Source of the DNA: Bacteroidales bacterium
GTDB lineage: Bacteria; Bacteroidota; Bacteroidia; Bacteroidales; F082
Direction of reading: 5' to 3'
Length of the DNA: 64,000 nucleotides
NCBI GenBank assembly: GCA_030690365.1
Contig: JAUYGX010000111.1
Location: forward strand, 1-64,000
The notes beneath the pieces were generated by a model. It had not been told where the DNA came from. It did no database searches and worked only from the letters and a program-made list of their open reading frames with translations. This document shows, piece by piece, positions 51,445 through 61,227 of the stretch. How positions within the stretch are numbered: position 1 is the stretch's first letter; each line of letters opens with the position of its first letter. The position numbers and the translations under genes are program-made.

Positions 51445-54384
51445 TTATTTATTAGTATTTGGTATGATTTCAGTATTTTTTAATGCCTTGTAAAACAATT
51501 GATGGATATTGGTACGAATATCCATGTCCATTAGTTTGGTATTGTTGGCATCAGGATAAACCCGATTCGACAAAAATACATAAACCAATCCATTCTCCGG
51601 ATCGGCCCAGGCATAGGTTCCGGTAAACCCGGAATGCCCGAAACTTCCGGGGGAAGCGTCCTTGCAATTGGCCATGTGATCCTTGTAAACAATCATGGGT
51701 TTGTCGAACCCGAGTCCGCGCCGGTTGCTGTCGGCAATAAAATGATAACCGGTAAAAAAGTCAAGCGTTTCTTTCCTAAAGAACCTTTGTTCGCCGTAAA
51801 CACCACCGTTCATAAACATTTGCATCATCACGGCCACATCCAGTGCATCACCGAAAAGGCCTGCATTTCCCGAAACGCCACCCAACATGGCCGCTCCCTG
51901 GTCGTGAACATCTCCTACTAAAGGTTGCTTCCGAAAAGCCGTGTCGTTTTCGGTGGGAATGATAGAAAACATGTTAAAGTATTTTTCGGGATTAAATCTC
52001 AATCGCCTGATTTTCAACGGATGATACCACTGTTCGTAAACAAAATCATCAAACTGCATGTTGGTGATTTGTTCCGTCATTGATTTAAACAAGTAAAAAG
52101 CAAGATCCGAATAACTGTATTTTTTTTTGCGTAACGGAGAACCTAAGATGCTGTCGAGAAGCACATGCTCATAGCCTTTGCGGATATACAGGTTTTCGGC
52201 CACCCGGGTGGGAAAATCCTCGCTGATCGCCTGTTGATAGATGTCGGATCGCAACCCTGCCGAATTAAAAGTGCTTTTGTAAAAGGGAATCCAGTTTTTA
52301 AATCCGGCCTGATGCGCCAATGCTTCCATAAATTGTATACTGTCCTTGTTGGTTCCCTTCATCATCAACAAATAATCCGACATAAAACCGTGAATGTCGA
52401 TCAAACTGTCGTCGGAAAGTTTCATGATGGCGGGAGTGGTGGCCAGGATCTTGGTGAGTGAAGCCAGATCGTACACATCGGTGTTCTGAACAGGGTTTCT
52501 GGCATCATAGGTATGATAACCAAAAGATTTGTGATAAAAGATGGCTCCATCTTTTGCCGCTAGTATCTGACATCCCGGAAAAGCTTTATTACGGATGCCG
52601 GTTTGGGCGATGGAATCGATTTTCTTTAGGTAAAATTCCCCAAGCAACAACTCTTCGGGAGAGGATTGGTACAACATCTGACCACCACGAACTATGCCCC
52701 ACCCTTCGGCGTATCCATCGGCACTTACAGGTAAACGGCCCGTGAAGGCAGATGGCTCTATCAAATTGAGGGCTGATGCCCGCTGCATGGAAGGCTTTTC
52801 CTGATAAGAAATCAGGATATTTGAAAAACGATCAGGATGTTGAAAGAAATTTAAGGCATAGGGACTTGCAAAAATATCCAGCACCACCATATTTTGCTCT
52901 GCCAGGTTTTCAAGTATTGTCACCACTTCTTCAGTAATGCCATACCGACGAGAAGCCAGGATATTCGTGTTTAACACCCCCACCACCACCACAGGATATT
53001 TTTTGAGTTTTTTTACCAGCTCATTTCCGGCACGCGTGTTGGCATTGGGTGCCAGATGAAACACATCAAATCGTCCGGTATTAAGCAAGACTTCTTCAAA
53101 TTCAGTGGGTTCTTCTGTTCCGGTGATCAGCAAAGCCATCTTTTTCACGGAAGCCAGCGGCAATGGAATTTCTTCCTTTACCAACGTAATGGCCTGTTGC
53201 ATCATCTCGTCCGAGGTAGCTTGATAAAGAGGATTGCTTAAATCTGCCAGCAAATGGTCGGTTTCTATTTTTTGACCTTTCCAGGCTCCCAATTCATACT
53301 TGGCATGAAGGATTTTCAAACACGATTCTTCCACACGGTTCATCAGCAATGGATTCTCAACCAATGCCTTTTTAATCATTTCGATGGAGGCTGGCACGTC
53401 ATCAGGAATGAGTAGGACATCGTTTCCCGCTTCCAGCGCTTTGAGCGAAACTTCGCCTACCTTGTAGTATTTGGTTACGCCTTTCATATCAAGTCCATCA
53501 GTAATAATAAGTCCTTGAAAAAATAGCGAGTCCTTAAGCCAGTCGGTGATAATTGGTTTTGATAGCGTTGCCGGGAGGTTTTTTGTTGAGTCCAGTGCCG
53601 GGACACTTAAATGTGCAATCATTACGGCCCCTACACCCCTGTTTACTAAATATGAAAAAGGATATAAATCATTGAATAACAACTCTTTTACAGGTGAATT
53701 AATTTCAGGCAGATCGGCATGTGAATCGATAAAGGTATTGCCGTGACCGGGAAAATGCTTGGCACAGGCCATGATACCACCATTTTGCATTCCACGCATA
53801 TACATATCTGCATTTTTGGCTACAAGTGAAGGATTTTCACCAAACGATCGCATCCCTATAACGGGATTTAAAGGGTTGCTGTTTACATCCACCACTGGTG
53901 CAAAATTGATGTGAATGCCCATCCGCCGACATTGTTCGGCTACTTGTATTCCCATTTCATAAATCAGGTGGTTGTTTTTCATGGCACCAAGCGTCATCTG
54001 CAACGGATAATCCACGGCATCCGTCAGGCGCATGCCCAGTCCCCATTCGGCATCAATGGACACCAACAGAGGAGTTTTGGCCATCGCGTTCCAACGGTTG
54101 GTTTGCCGGGCCTGGCCCAACAAATCGCCTTTAAAGAATACAACCCCGCCAACATTGTATTGCTGGATCAACGAATCTACCTGGGCTAAATAGCCACCAG
54201 TAGGATAATTGGCACGAACAAAGAAAAGCTGACCTATTTTCTCATCAAGTGTCAACGAATGATAAACCGAATCCACCCAGTGGTGTTGCAGAACGAGCCC
54301 CGGATTCTTCACCTGCGCATGCAGTTGACTGAATGTCAAAGTCGCTATAAATAAGAATATCCATCCCGGAAATCGAATGTTCAT
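51445..54384 (-). CDS. GH3 beta-N-acetylglucosaminidase fused to serine beta-lactamase-like domain
   Basis: A 979-residue secreted two-domain protein. Residues about 35-390 are a NagZ-like GH3 domain: KHFPGHGNTFIDSHADLP with the His/Asp acid-base pair and nucleophile Asp296 (GLIITDGLDMKGV). A linker with the second GH3 subdomain follows (about 400-590). Residues about 600-970 are a class-C beta-lactamase/esterase fold with Ser642-x-x-Lys645 (DLASLTKILA) and AYSDLAFYLF-like tyrosine motif. It probably trims peptidoglycan fragments, the first domain cutting GlcNAc and the second acting on a peptide or ester. It leads the operon with the membrane protein, rhomboid and inhibitor genes. Confidence 0.9.
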   Translation of the reverse strand: MNIRFPGWIFLFIATLTFSQLHAQVKNPGLVLQHHWVDSVYHSLTLDEKIGQLFFVRANYPTGGYLAQVDSLIQQYNVGGVVFFKGDLLGQARQTNRWNAMAKTPLLVSIDAEWGLGMRLTDAVDYPLQMTLGAMKNNHLIYEMGIQVAEQCRRMGIHINFAPVVDVNSNPLNPVIGMRSFGENPSLVAKNADMYMRGMQNGGIMACAKHFPGHGNTFIDSHADLPEINSPVKELLFNDLYPFSYLVNRGVGAVMIAHLSVPALDSTKNLPATLSKPIITDWLKDSLFFQGLIITDGLDMKGVTKYYKVGEVSLKALEAGNDVLLIPDDVPASIEMIKKALVENPLLMNRVEESCLKILHAKYELGAWKGQKIETDHLLADLSNPLYQATSDEMMQQAITLVKEEIPLPLASVKKMALLITGTEEPTEFEEVLLNTGRFDVFHLAPNANTRAGNELVKKLKKYPVVVVGVLNTNILASRRYGITEEVVTILENLAEQNMVVLDIFASPYALNFFQHPDRFSNILISYQEKPSMQRASALNLIEPSAFTGRLPVSADGYAEGWGIVRGGQMLYQSSPEELLLGEFYLKKIDSIAQTGIRNKAFPGCQILAAKDGAIFYHKSFGYHTYDARNPVQNTDVYDLASLTKILATTPAIMKLSDDSLIDIHGFMSDYLLMMKGTNKDSIQFMEALAHQAGFKNWIPFYKSTFNSAGLRSDIYQQAISEDFPTRVAENLYIRKGYEHVLLDSILGSPLRKKKYSYSDLAFYLFKSMTEQITNMQFDDFVYEQWYHPLKIRRLRFNPEKYFNMFSIIPTENDTAFRKQPLVGDVHDQGAAMLGGVSGNAGLFGDALDVAVMMQMFMNGGVYGEQRFFRKETLDFFTGYHFIADSNRRGLGFDKPMIVYKDHMANCKDASPGSFGHSGFTGTYAWADPENGLVYVFLSNRVYPDANNTKLMDMDIRTNIHQLFYKALKNTEIIPNTNK

Positions 54385-54474
54385 TAATCACAGTTTTAAA
54401 GAATCGTGGACAAATTTACTTTTTTTTGAATAGGATTTTAAAAAAATCACCAAACTTCAACGCGTAAAATAGCT

Positions 54475-54482
54475 TACCTTTG
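54475..54482 (+). promoter_or_regulatory. -7 element of the transketolase operon
   Basis: TACCTTTG, exact TAnnTTTG, 54 bases before the ATG at 54537. No well-spaced TTG upstream. Confidence 0.5.
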
Positions 54483-54536
54483 CGGCTTTAAAAAACCAGC
54501 CAATAGGCTTAGATCGCTGTAAAACCAATAGTTAGC

Positions 54537-55382
54537 ATGAGTAATATTGAAAATCTAAAAAAAACCGCGACCCAGGTGAGGCGCGACATAATCAGAATGG
54601 TGCACGCAGTTCAATCGGGTCATCCCGGTGGTTCTCTGGGATGTACCGATCTGCTCACAGCCCTGTTTTTTGAGGTGATGGATATCAATCCGGTTCCGTT
54701 TAACATGAGTGGCAAAGACGAAGATCTGCTGATCGTTTCCAACGGACATATTAGTCCTGTGTATTACAGTGTGATGGCCCGGCGGGGTTATTTTCCGGTG
54801 AGCGAATTGGCTACCTTTCGCAAACTCCATTCACGCCTTCAGGGACATCCGGCCACCATGGAAAATTTGCCCGGCGTGCGCGTGGCTACCGGTTCGCTCG
54901 GACAAGGTTTGTCCGTTGCCACGGGAATTGCCCTTTCTAAAAAGATGAACCAGGATACCCACAAGGTTTTTTGTTTGATGGGCGATGGTGAACTCGATGA
55001 AGGCCAGGTATGGGAAGCCGCCTTATATGGAGGAGCCCATCAGGTGAATAACCTGATTGCCATCGTCGATTACAACAAAAAACAAATCGATGGCATTACC
55101 GATGATGTATTGCCACTGGGTGATCTGAGGGCCAAATTTGAAGCTTTTGGCTGGAAAGTGACCGAAATGAACGGCAACAACATGGAAGAAGTGGTCAGCA
55201 CCCTGAAAAAGGTAAAGGCGGCCGCGGGAGAAGGAAAACCAAACCTCATCCTGATGCATACCGAAATGGGAATGGGCGTAGATTTTATGGTGGGAAACTA
55301 CAAATGGCATGGCACTGCTCCCAACGACCAACAAAAAGAATCGGCATTAAGCCAACTGGAAGAAACCATCGGAGATTATTAA
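54537..55382 (+). CDS. Transketolase, N-terminal (ThDP-binding) subunit
   Basis: A 281-residue half transketolase. It holds the thiamine-diphosphate region: AVQSGHPGGSLGCTDLLTAL, NGHISPVYYSVMARRGYF, TGSLGQGLSVATGIALSKKM and the GDGELDEGQVWEA...NNLIAIVDYNKKQ cofactor motif. With the C-terminal subunit it transfers two-carbon units in the non-oxidative pentose-phosphate pathway. The partner subunit starts 1.4 kb downstream, beyond a von Willebrand factor A gene whose ATG overlaps this stop codon (TAATG). Confidence 0.95.
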   Translation: MSNIENLKKTATQVRRDIIRMVHAVQSGHPGGSLGCTDLLTALFFEVMDINPVPFNMSGKDEDLLIVSNGHISPVYYSVMARRGYFPVSELATFRKLHSRLQGHPATMENLPGVRVATGSLGQGLSVATGIALSKKMNQDTHKVFCLMGDGELDEGQVWEAALYGGAHQVNNLIAIVDYNKKQIDGITDDVLPLGDLRAKFEAFGWKVTEMNGNNMEEVVSTLKKVKAAAGEGKPNLILMHTEMGMGVDFMVGNYKWHGTAPNDQQKESALSQLEETIGDY

Positions 55383-56803
55383 TGAATTATAATCATTGTT
55401 CAATATTATTGCAAAACGCCTGTAAAGTCGTGCGCCGGTACAGCATACTGTTGTTGTTATTGGTTGCAGTGCAAACATTTGGACAATATTCACAAAAACA
55501 CGCTGTCGAAAACAAAACCCGGATTTTATTTCTACTCGATGCCTCTCAAAGCATGTATGGCGTTTGGCATGGAGAACGAAAATATCAGGTAGCCAGACAG
55601 ATACTGGACGAAGTACTCGATTCGCTTAAGCAGAAACCCAATGTTCAGGTGGCACTGCGGGTTTATGGTCATTTAAAACCATTTCCACCACAGGATTGTA
55701 ACGACACCCGTCTGGAAGTACCTTTTGGGGACGGTAGTTTTGATAGGATAAAAAAGGCATTACTGGATATAAAGCCAAAAGGCACCTCCCCCATTGCCAT
55801 GGCTCTCGATCGCACCGAAAACGATTTTCCGCCTTGTTCAGGTTGCCGAAACATCGTTATTCTGATTACTGATGGACTGGAAGAATGCGGCGGTGACATT
55901 TGCGAAGTGAGTGCACGGTTGCAGCAAAAAAATATCTTCCTGAAACCATACATCATCGGGATGGGCCAAAACATGGAAAGCAGTTACGACTGTGCCGGCA
56001 CTTATTTCAACGCCGAAAACAAAGCAGAATTTGCCCGTGCGATAAATGTGGTTATTTCTAAAGCACTCAACAAAACCAGTCTCCAGGTCAACCTGCTGGA
56101 TATTTCGGGCCGGCCTACCGAAACCAATGTAAACATGACGTTTATCGATTCGAAAACCGGTAAGGTGGAAGAGAATTACATCCATACCCTGAATGCCAGC
56201 GGCGTTCCCGACACCATGGTTATCGATCCTGAAATCACCTGGCAAATACTTGTAAATACACTCCCTCCGGTAACGATCGATGGGGTAAAACTCACCAAAG
56301 GGCAACACAACATTACCTCGGTAAGTTGTCCGCGTGGCGACCTGATGGTGAGTTTAAAAAACAATACCCAATCGAATGTAAATCCGGCTACCCTGGTTTA
56401 TACCGCAGGCAGTGGCGAATTGCTAAACCACCAGTATACCAATCAGCAGGTGCGCTATCTGCAAGGCACGTATGACCTTGAAATTTTAACCTTGCCTGTT
56501 TCCCATCTCCGGGATGTAAAAATCAACGCCGGTGAAACTACCCGCATCACGTTGGAAAATCCGGGAATATTAAGCATTCAAAAAAATATAAAAGGCTACG
56601 GCAGCCTCTATCGCCTGGATGAAACAGGAGCGCAACATTGGGTGATAGATTTGAACAGCGAATCTGCCTATGGTGAATCGTTTTATCTGCAACCGGGTGC
56701 CTATCGCTTGGTTTTTCGTTCTCGGTTTTCATCTCAATCGCTGCAAAGCAAAACCATTAATTTTGATATTAACACATTAAAAACCACCAGAATAAATCTT
56801 TAA
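55382..56803 (+). CDS. Secreted von Willebrand factor A domain protein between transketolase subunits
   Basis: A 473-residue protein, from ATG 55382 (a GTG at 55430 would give a tidier signal peptide, RRYSILLLLLVAVQTFGQ). A vWA domain spans about residues 45-235 with an intact MIDAS: LLDASQSMYG (DxSxS), KGTSPIAMAL (Thr) and ITDGLEECGGD (Asp). CSGCRN and DCNDT suggest extra cysteines. The remaining 240 residues are beta-rich repeats (GRPTETNVNMTFIDSKTGK, INAGETTRITLENPG) without an obvious match. Its start overlaps the upstream transketolase stop and the next subunit starts 3 bases after it, so it is firmly in the operon, though its link to sugar metabolism is obscure. Confidence 0.85.
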   Translation: MNYNHCSILLQNACKVVRRYSILLLLLVAVQTFGQYSQKHAVENKTRILFLLDASQSMYGVWHGERKYQVARQILDEVLDSLKQKPNVQVALRVYGHLKPFPPQDCNDTRLEVPFGDGSFDRIKKALLDIKPKGTSPIAMALDRTENDFPPCSGCRNIVILITDGLEECGGDICEVSARLQQKNIFLKPYIIGMGQNMESSYDCAGTYFNAENKAEFARAINVVISKALNKTSLQVNLLDISGRPTETNVNMTFIDSKTGKVEENYIHTLNASGVPDTMVIDPEITWQILVNTLPPVTIDGVKLTKGQHNITSVSCPRGDLMVSLKNNTQSNVNPATLVYTAGSGELLNHQYTNQQVRYLQGTYDLEILTLPVSHLRDVKINAGETTRITLENPGILSIQKNIKGYGSLYRLDETGAQHWVIDLNSESAYGESFYLQPGAYRLVFRSRFSSQSLQSKTINFDINTLKTTRINL

Positions 56804-56806
56804 TTC

Positions 56807-57760
56807 ATGAATAGTTACGAAGTAATCGACTACAGAGACACCCGCTCAGGTTTTGGTGAGGGGCTAAAAGAACTGGGACGTAAAAACCCTTCCGTGGTAG
56901 CACTTGTTGCCGACCTGACCGGATCGTTGAAAATGGAGGCCTTTGCGGCCGAAAACCCCGAACGGTTTTACCAGATGGGCATCTCCGAAGCCAATATGAT
57001 AGGTGTGGCTGCCGGATTGGCCGTCGGAGGATTTATTCCCTACACAGGCACTTTCGCCAACTTTAGTACGGGCCGCGTCTACGATCAAATCAGACAATCT
57101 GTAGCTTACTCAGGCAAGAATGTAAAAATTTGCGCTTCACATGCCGGCGTTACCCTTGGCGAAGACGGAGCCACCCATCAAATTCTGGAGGACATCGGTT
57201 TGATGAAAATGCTTCCGGGCATGACGGTGATCAATCCATGCGATTTCAACCAGACTAAACAGGCTACCATGGCCATCGCCGACTATTCAGGACCTGTATA
57301 CCTGCGCTTTGGACGCCCTAAAGTAGCTAATTATATTCCCGCCGACAGCGAGTTTATCATTGGCAAAGGTATCCTGATGACAGAAGGTACTGACGTAACC
57401 ATCGTGGCTACCGGTCACCTGGTGTGGAAATCTCTTGAGGCCGCTAAAGAGCTTTTAAAATCGGGAATAAAAGCAGAAGTCATTAACATTCATACCATTA
57501 AACCACTCGATACCGAGCTATTACTGAACTCTATCAGAAAAACAGGTTGTGTGGTTACCGCCGAAGAACACATGAAGAATGGTGGTCTGGGCGACAGTGT
57601 GGCGCAAATGCTGGCTTTTAACTTCCCCGCCCCCATGGAATACGTGGCAGTGAACGATCAGTTTGGCCAAAGTGGAACTCCTGATGAACTCATCGACGTA
57701 TATGGTCTGAATACAGAGAACATTGTGGCGGCAGTTACTAAAGTCATCACACGAAAATAA
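56807..57760 (+). CDS. Transketolase, C-terminal subunit
   Basis: A 317-residue half transketolase with the pyrimidine-binding domain (FYQMGISEANMIGVAAGLAV, the catalytic Glu in GISEAN) and the C-terminal domain (YLRFGRPKVANYIP, VVTAEEHMKNGGLGDSVAQ). It completes the enzyme begun at 54537. Split transketolases of this kind are common in anaerobes and Bacteroidota, but the two halves are normally adjacent; here a vWA gene separates them. Confidence 0.95.
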   Translation: MNSYEVIDYRDTRSGFGEGLKELGRKNPSVVALVADLTGSLKMEAFAAENPERFYQMGISEANMIGVAAGLAVGGFIPYTGTFANFSTGRVYDQIRQSVAYSGKNVKICASHAGVTLGEDGATHQILEDIGLMKMLPGMTVINPCDFNQTKQATMAIADYSGPVYLRFGRPKVANYIPADSEFIIGKGILMTEGTDVTIVATGHLVWKSLEAAKELLKSGIKAEVINIHTIKPLDTELLLNSIRKTGCVVTAEEHMKNGGLGDSVAQMLAFNFPAPMEYVAVNDQFGQSGTPDELIDVYGLNTENIVAAVTKVITRK

Positions 57761-57802
57761 TCACCCGCCAAAATTTTAACAATTTACCTGACTAAAAATT
57801 TG

Positions 57803-57810
57803 TATTTTCG
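57803..57810 (+). promoter_or_regulatory. Likely -7 element of the Omp85-like gene
   Basis: TATTTTCG differs from TAnnTTTG by one base and lies 28 bases before the GTG at 57839. Confidence 0.35.
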
Positions 57811-57838
57811 TTGGTCATGCAAAAACGCAACTGGTGTG

Positions 57839-59773
57839 GTGAACATTCGATTTTACATTATTTTAATTCTCTGGATGGCAGTTATTCTGAATAGCAATGA
57901 CTGCCATTCGCAAACATGCCATACCCTCAGCATACAACCACCGGCCTATCTTTTGCTGCGCGATACCTCCATTCATGTGTTGCACGATACCACCATAACC
58001 GTTTGCGAACAATACATCCTACTAACTGAAAGTAATGGTTATACCTTTTACGACAAACTCCTTTCGGCTTCCGACAAGCACTTGTTTTTAAAAGACGTCT
58101 ACCGAATGGTGCTATCGGGACCGCCACCCGATACCGCTTTGCAGAAAATGAAGCTCATCCAGGCTCAGGATGTGTACAAACCTTATGCAGGAAAACCCAT
58201 CAGTAAAATCCGCATCCAGGTGTTAAAGCCCTTTGGGCCTGTAGTTGCCGACACCAACCGGCCCATCGTTACAGATTTGGAACGGGGGTTGAATAGTACT
58301 CATTTCAACACCCGCGAGTGGATTATTCGCGATAAATTGCTTTTCAGCGAAAATGATAAGGTCGACCCGATGATCATGGTCGAAAACACCCGAATGCTCA
58401 CCAATTTAAGCTACCTACAGGACGCCTCCATCACGGTGATGCCTTCGCAGGGCGACTCAGTGGAAGTACTGGTGCTGGTGAAAGACAAATTTCCCTGGTT
58501 GATTATACCTAGAATAAACAGTCCGAGCTATATTCAACTATACGCCAAACAAGCCAATATTGTGGGTCTTGGTCAAGGTCTAGGACTGGAAACCACCTAT
58601 CAGACCAGCAGTCAGCCCAAAATATACATGTCGCAGATAAATTATACTGTTGACAATGTTTATAAACTCATCAGTGGTGATTTTAACTATCAGGTGGCCA
58701 ATAATAACCAGTTGATCCAACTGCGCTTCGACCGGCAACTGATACCCGCGAAGGTACATTGGGGAGGTGGAATTGAAATCTCACAAACCGCCCAAAACAT
58801 CATTACCGACCCCACCCATCAGGACAAAAGTTTGTACTACTTTAAATACATGTACTACGATGTGTGGATGTCGCATTTGTTTACTTTAAACAAATTTGTT
58901 TCCGCTAAGAACGCCGGAAAAGTTTTTGTGATTCCTGGAATCAGGTTCAATAAAACCAACTATAGTGAACATCCTCTGGTAAACATTGATACCAACAGTC
59001 AGTTTTACAATTACGATTTCATCCTTGGAAATCTGGTGTTGGCCAGGCAAGACTACTACCGGACCAATTACCTTACCAACTTTGGTAAAGCCGAATACCT
59101 TCCTTTTGGATTTAATACTAGCATTACCGCAGGCTATTCATGGACCGAATTTATGAATAAACCCTATCTGGGACTGGGCTTTGCCCTCACCACTCACATC
59201 AATGATTTCGGTTTTCTTCTAGGCAGGCTGGATGTGGGCAGTCATTTTGTTGGTAATCTGCAACAAGGAGCCCTGAAAGCAAACCTGCTGTTTTTATCTG
59301 ATCTGCATGAAACCGCCAACAACAAATACCGCTTTAAATCGGAGTTTGGGTTCACTACAGGCATCAACAGGTTCACCAACGATTTACTTTATCTGGGCGA
59401 TCAATATGGGATTATCGGCTTAAGTAAAGAAACTTTCTACGGGCAACAACGGATATTTGCGGAAGCGTCCATCATCGATTATACTTCAATGTATTTCGCC
59501 GGATTCCGTGTGGCACTCATCGGATTTGTAAGTGCAGGCACTCTGGGGCCAGAGGACATCAAAATATTCAACCGGCAACTGATTTCAAGTTTTGGTGGCG
59601 GTGTATATATTCAGAATGATTTCCTGGCATTTAGTTCGCTGGAGTTTAAAATGGCCTACTTTCCGTATACACCTCAGGGAGTTTCGCATTTCGGGTTTAC
59701 CTTTTCGTCGGAGAACCTGCTAAACAGAATTAATTTCCTTTTTACAAAACCACAACAAGTGGTGTATCAATAG
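57839..59773 (+). CDS. Outer-membrane barrel protein resembling Omp85/BamA (POTRA plus barrel)
   Basis: About 644 residues from a GTG at 57839, which begins a signal peptide (NIRFYIILILWMAVILNSND); the longer TTG frame overlaps a likely promoter. Residues about 110-230 resemble a POTRA-like module (GKPISKIRIQVLKPFGPVVA, TREWIIRDKLLFSENDKVDP, LSYLQDASITVMPSQGDSVE). The rest is a beta-barrel with aromatic strands (YFKYMYYDVWMSHLF, FGFTFSSENLLNRINFLF). It could help insert or export outer-membrane proteins, but a full BamA has five POTRA domains, so this is a shorter relative of unknown substrate. Confidence 0.75.
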   Translation: MNIRFYIILILWMAVILNSNDCHSQTCHTLSIQPPAYLLLRDTSIHVLHDTTITVCEQYILLTESNGYTFYDKLLSASDKHLFLKDVYRMVLSGPPPDTALQKMKLIQAQDVYKPYAGKPISKIRIQVLKPFGPVVADTNRPIVTDLERGLNSTHFNTREWIIRDKLLFSENDKVDPMIMVENTRMLTNLSYLQDASITVMPSQGDSVEVLVLVKDKFPWLIIPRINSPSYIQLYAKQANIVGLGQGLGLETTYQTSSQPKIYMSQINYTVDNVYKLISGDFNYQVANNNQLIQLRFDRQLIPAKVHWGGGIEISQTAQNIITDPTHQDKSLYYFKYMYYDVWMSHLFTLNKFVSAKNAGKVFVIPGIRFNKTNYSEHPLVNIDTNSQFYNYDFILGNLVLARQDYYRTNYLTNFGKAEYLPFGFNTSITAGYSWTEFMNKPYLGLGFALTTHINDFGFLLGRLDVGSHFVGNLQQGALKANLLFLSDLHETANNKYRFKSEFGFTTGINRFTNDLLYLGDQYGIIGLSKETFYGQQRIFAEASIIDYTSMYFAGFRVALIGFVSAGTLGPEDIKIFNRQLISSFGGGVYIQNDFLAFSSLEFKMAYFPYTPQGVSHFGFTFSSENLLNRINFLFTKPQQVVYQ

Positions 59774-59827
59774 TTTGATCATGTAACAGTTTTTTTTCCT
59801 GAGAGTCGCTGTTCAGCCACCTGTGTA

Positions 59828-59870
59828 TAAAAAAAGCATCAGGTGGAAACCCGATGCTTTTCAATTTTTT
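59828..59870. terminator. Bidirectional terminator between convergent genes
   Basis: GCATC (59836-59840) pairs with GATGC (59853-59857), extended by GG/CC across one mismatch and by A/T flanks. Runs of A on the left (59829-59835) and T on the right give T tracts in both directions. It serves the Omp85-like gene (plus) and gcvT (minus). Confidence 0.85.
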
Positions 59871-59884
59871 AAAAATGGATACTC

Positions 59885-60973
59885 TTACCCTTTATAAAAA
59901 GGTGTCTTCGTAATTACCGCTTTTGCAGCCTTGTTGCGGATTTGAATGTAAATCTCAGAGCCTTCCTTCCAATAAGGTTTGGTTACATAGGCCATACCGA
60001 TTCCCTGTTTTAGCATGGGCGACATAGTTCCGGAGGTGACATGGCCAACCACATTTCCTTCTGCATCAACCACTTCGTAATGGTGACGAGGGATGGCGCG
60101 GTCTTCCATCACAAACCCTTTCAGGCGGTATTCCACTCCATTGTCCTTTTGCGACTCAAACAGAGGTCTGTCGATAAAATCGTTACCATCCACAAACTTG
60201 GTAATCCAACCCAGTCCGGCTGAAATGGGCGATGTAGTATCGTCGATGTCGTTGCCATACAGGCAAAAACCTGCTTCCAGGCGTAATGTATCACGCGCAC
60301 CCAATCCGATAGGTTTGATACCCAAAGGTTCGCCGGCTTTTAATACAGCCTGATAAATTTTTTCGGCATCCTTATTTTTCATGTAAATTTCGCAACCACC
60401 TGATCCTGTGTAACCTGTGGTTGAAAAAATAATATCCTTTACTCCGGCAAATTCGACCACATTAAAAGTGTAATACTCCATATCCACAACGGATGTTTCG
60501 GTGAGCGGCTGCATCGCTTTCAACGCAAGTGGTCCCTGAACAGCAATTTGAGAGAAATCATCGCTTACATTCGTAAGTGTGGCTCCCATGGTGTTATGTT
60601 TGCTCACATGGGCAAAGTCTTTGTCGATATTGGAGGCGTTTACCACAAGCAGATATTTTTCTGCATTAAATCGATACACCAGCAAGTCGTCCACAATACC
60701 GCCTTTTCCATTTGGGAAGCAACTGTATTGTACTTTTCCATCCCGGAGAACGGCCACATCATTGGTGGTTACTTTCTGAACCAATTCAAAAGCCTTGGGG
60801 CCTTCCACCCAAAACTCACCCATATGCGACACATCAAAAACACCAAGTTTTTCTCTCACTATTTCGTGCTCCGCGTTGATTCCTTCAAACTGAACCGGCA
60901 TGTCGAATCCTACGAACTCAACCATTTTCGCACCCATCTCACGGTGCATCGCATTTAAAGCTGTTTTTTGCAT
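59885..60973 (-). CDS. gcvT: Glycine cleavage system aminomethyltransferase (T protein)
   Basis: A 362-residue enzyme that transfers the methylene group of aminomethyl-lipoyl-H protein to tetrahydrofolate. Blocks: [84 protein letters not shown] and [16 protein letters not shown]. The ATG at 60973 is chosen because a TAATTTTG promoter on the minus strand (60994-61001) lies just upstream. Other gcv genes are not in the window. Confidence 0.96.
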   Translation of the reverse strand: MQKTALNAMHREMGAKMVEFVGFDMPVQFEGINAEHEIVREKLGVFDVSHMGEFWVEGPKAFELVQKVTTNDVAVLRDGKVQYSCFPNGKGGIVDDLLVYRFNAEKYLLVVNASNIDKDFAHVSKHNTMGATLTNVSDDFSQIAVQGPLALKAMQPLTETSVVDMEYYTFNVVEFAGVKDIIFSTTGYTGSGGCEIYMKNKDAEKIYQAVLKAGEPLGIKPIGLGARDTLRLEAGFCLYGNDIDDTTSPISAGLGWITKFVDGNDFIDRPLFESQKDNGVEYRLKGFVMEDRAIPRHHYEVVDAEGNVVGHVTSGTMSPMLKQGIGMAYVTKPYWKEGSEIYIQIRNKAAKAVITKTPFYKG

Positions 60974-60993
60974 GATCTGATTTTTTAATGGCG

Positions 60994-61001
60994 CAAAATT
61001 A
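60994..61001 (-). promoter_or_regulatory. -7 element of gcvT
   Basis: TAATTTTG on the minus strand, 20 bases before the gcvT ATG. Exact match to TAnnTTTG; -33 not clear. Confidence 0.45.
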
Positions 61002-61207
61002 GTGTTTTGAATCAAATCATTTACAACTATACTGTGAAAACATTCACAAAAAAACTACATTCTTTCTTTCCTGTTTTCACACCAACGCATAAATATTGGT
61101 AACGTTTGCATCGGGCAGAAACGGTTCCTGAGTGTAATGGCCCGTAACAGGTGCTTAAATATCCGGTAAAGCCGATTGAATCCGGGATGACAATGCTTCT
61201 AAATGCG

Positions 61208-61215
61208 TATTTTTG
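61208..61215 (+). promoter_or_regulatory. -7 element of mgsA
   Basis: TATTTTTG, 12 bases before the ATG at 61228. It would overlap a longer frame from TTG 61213, so it fixes the start at 61228. Confidence 0.5.
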
Positions 61216-61227
61216 CTTAAAAAAAAG

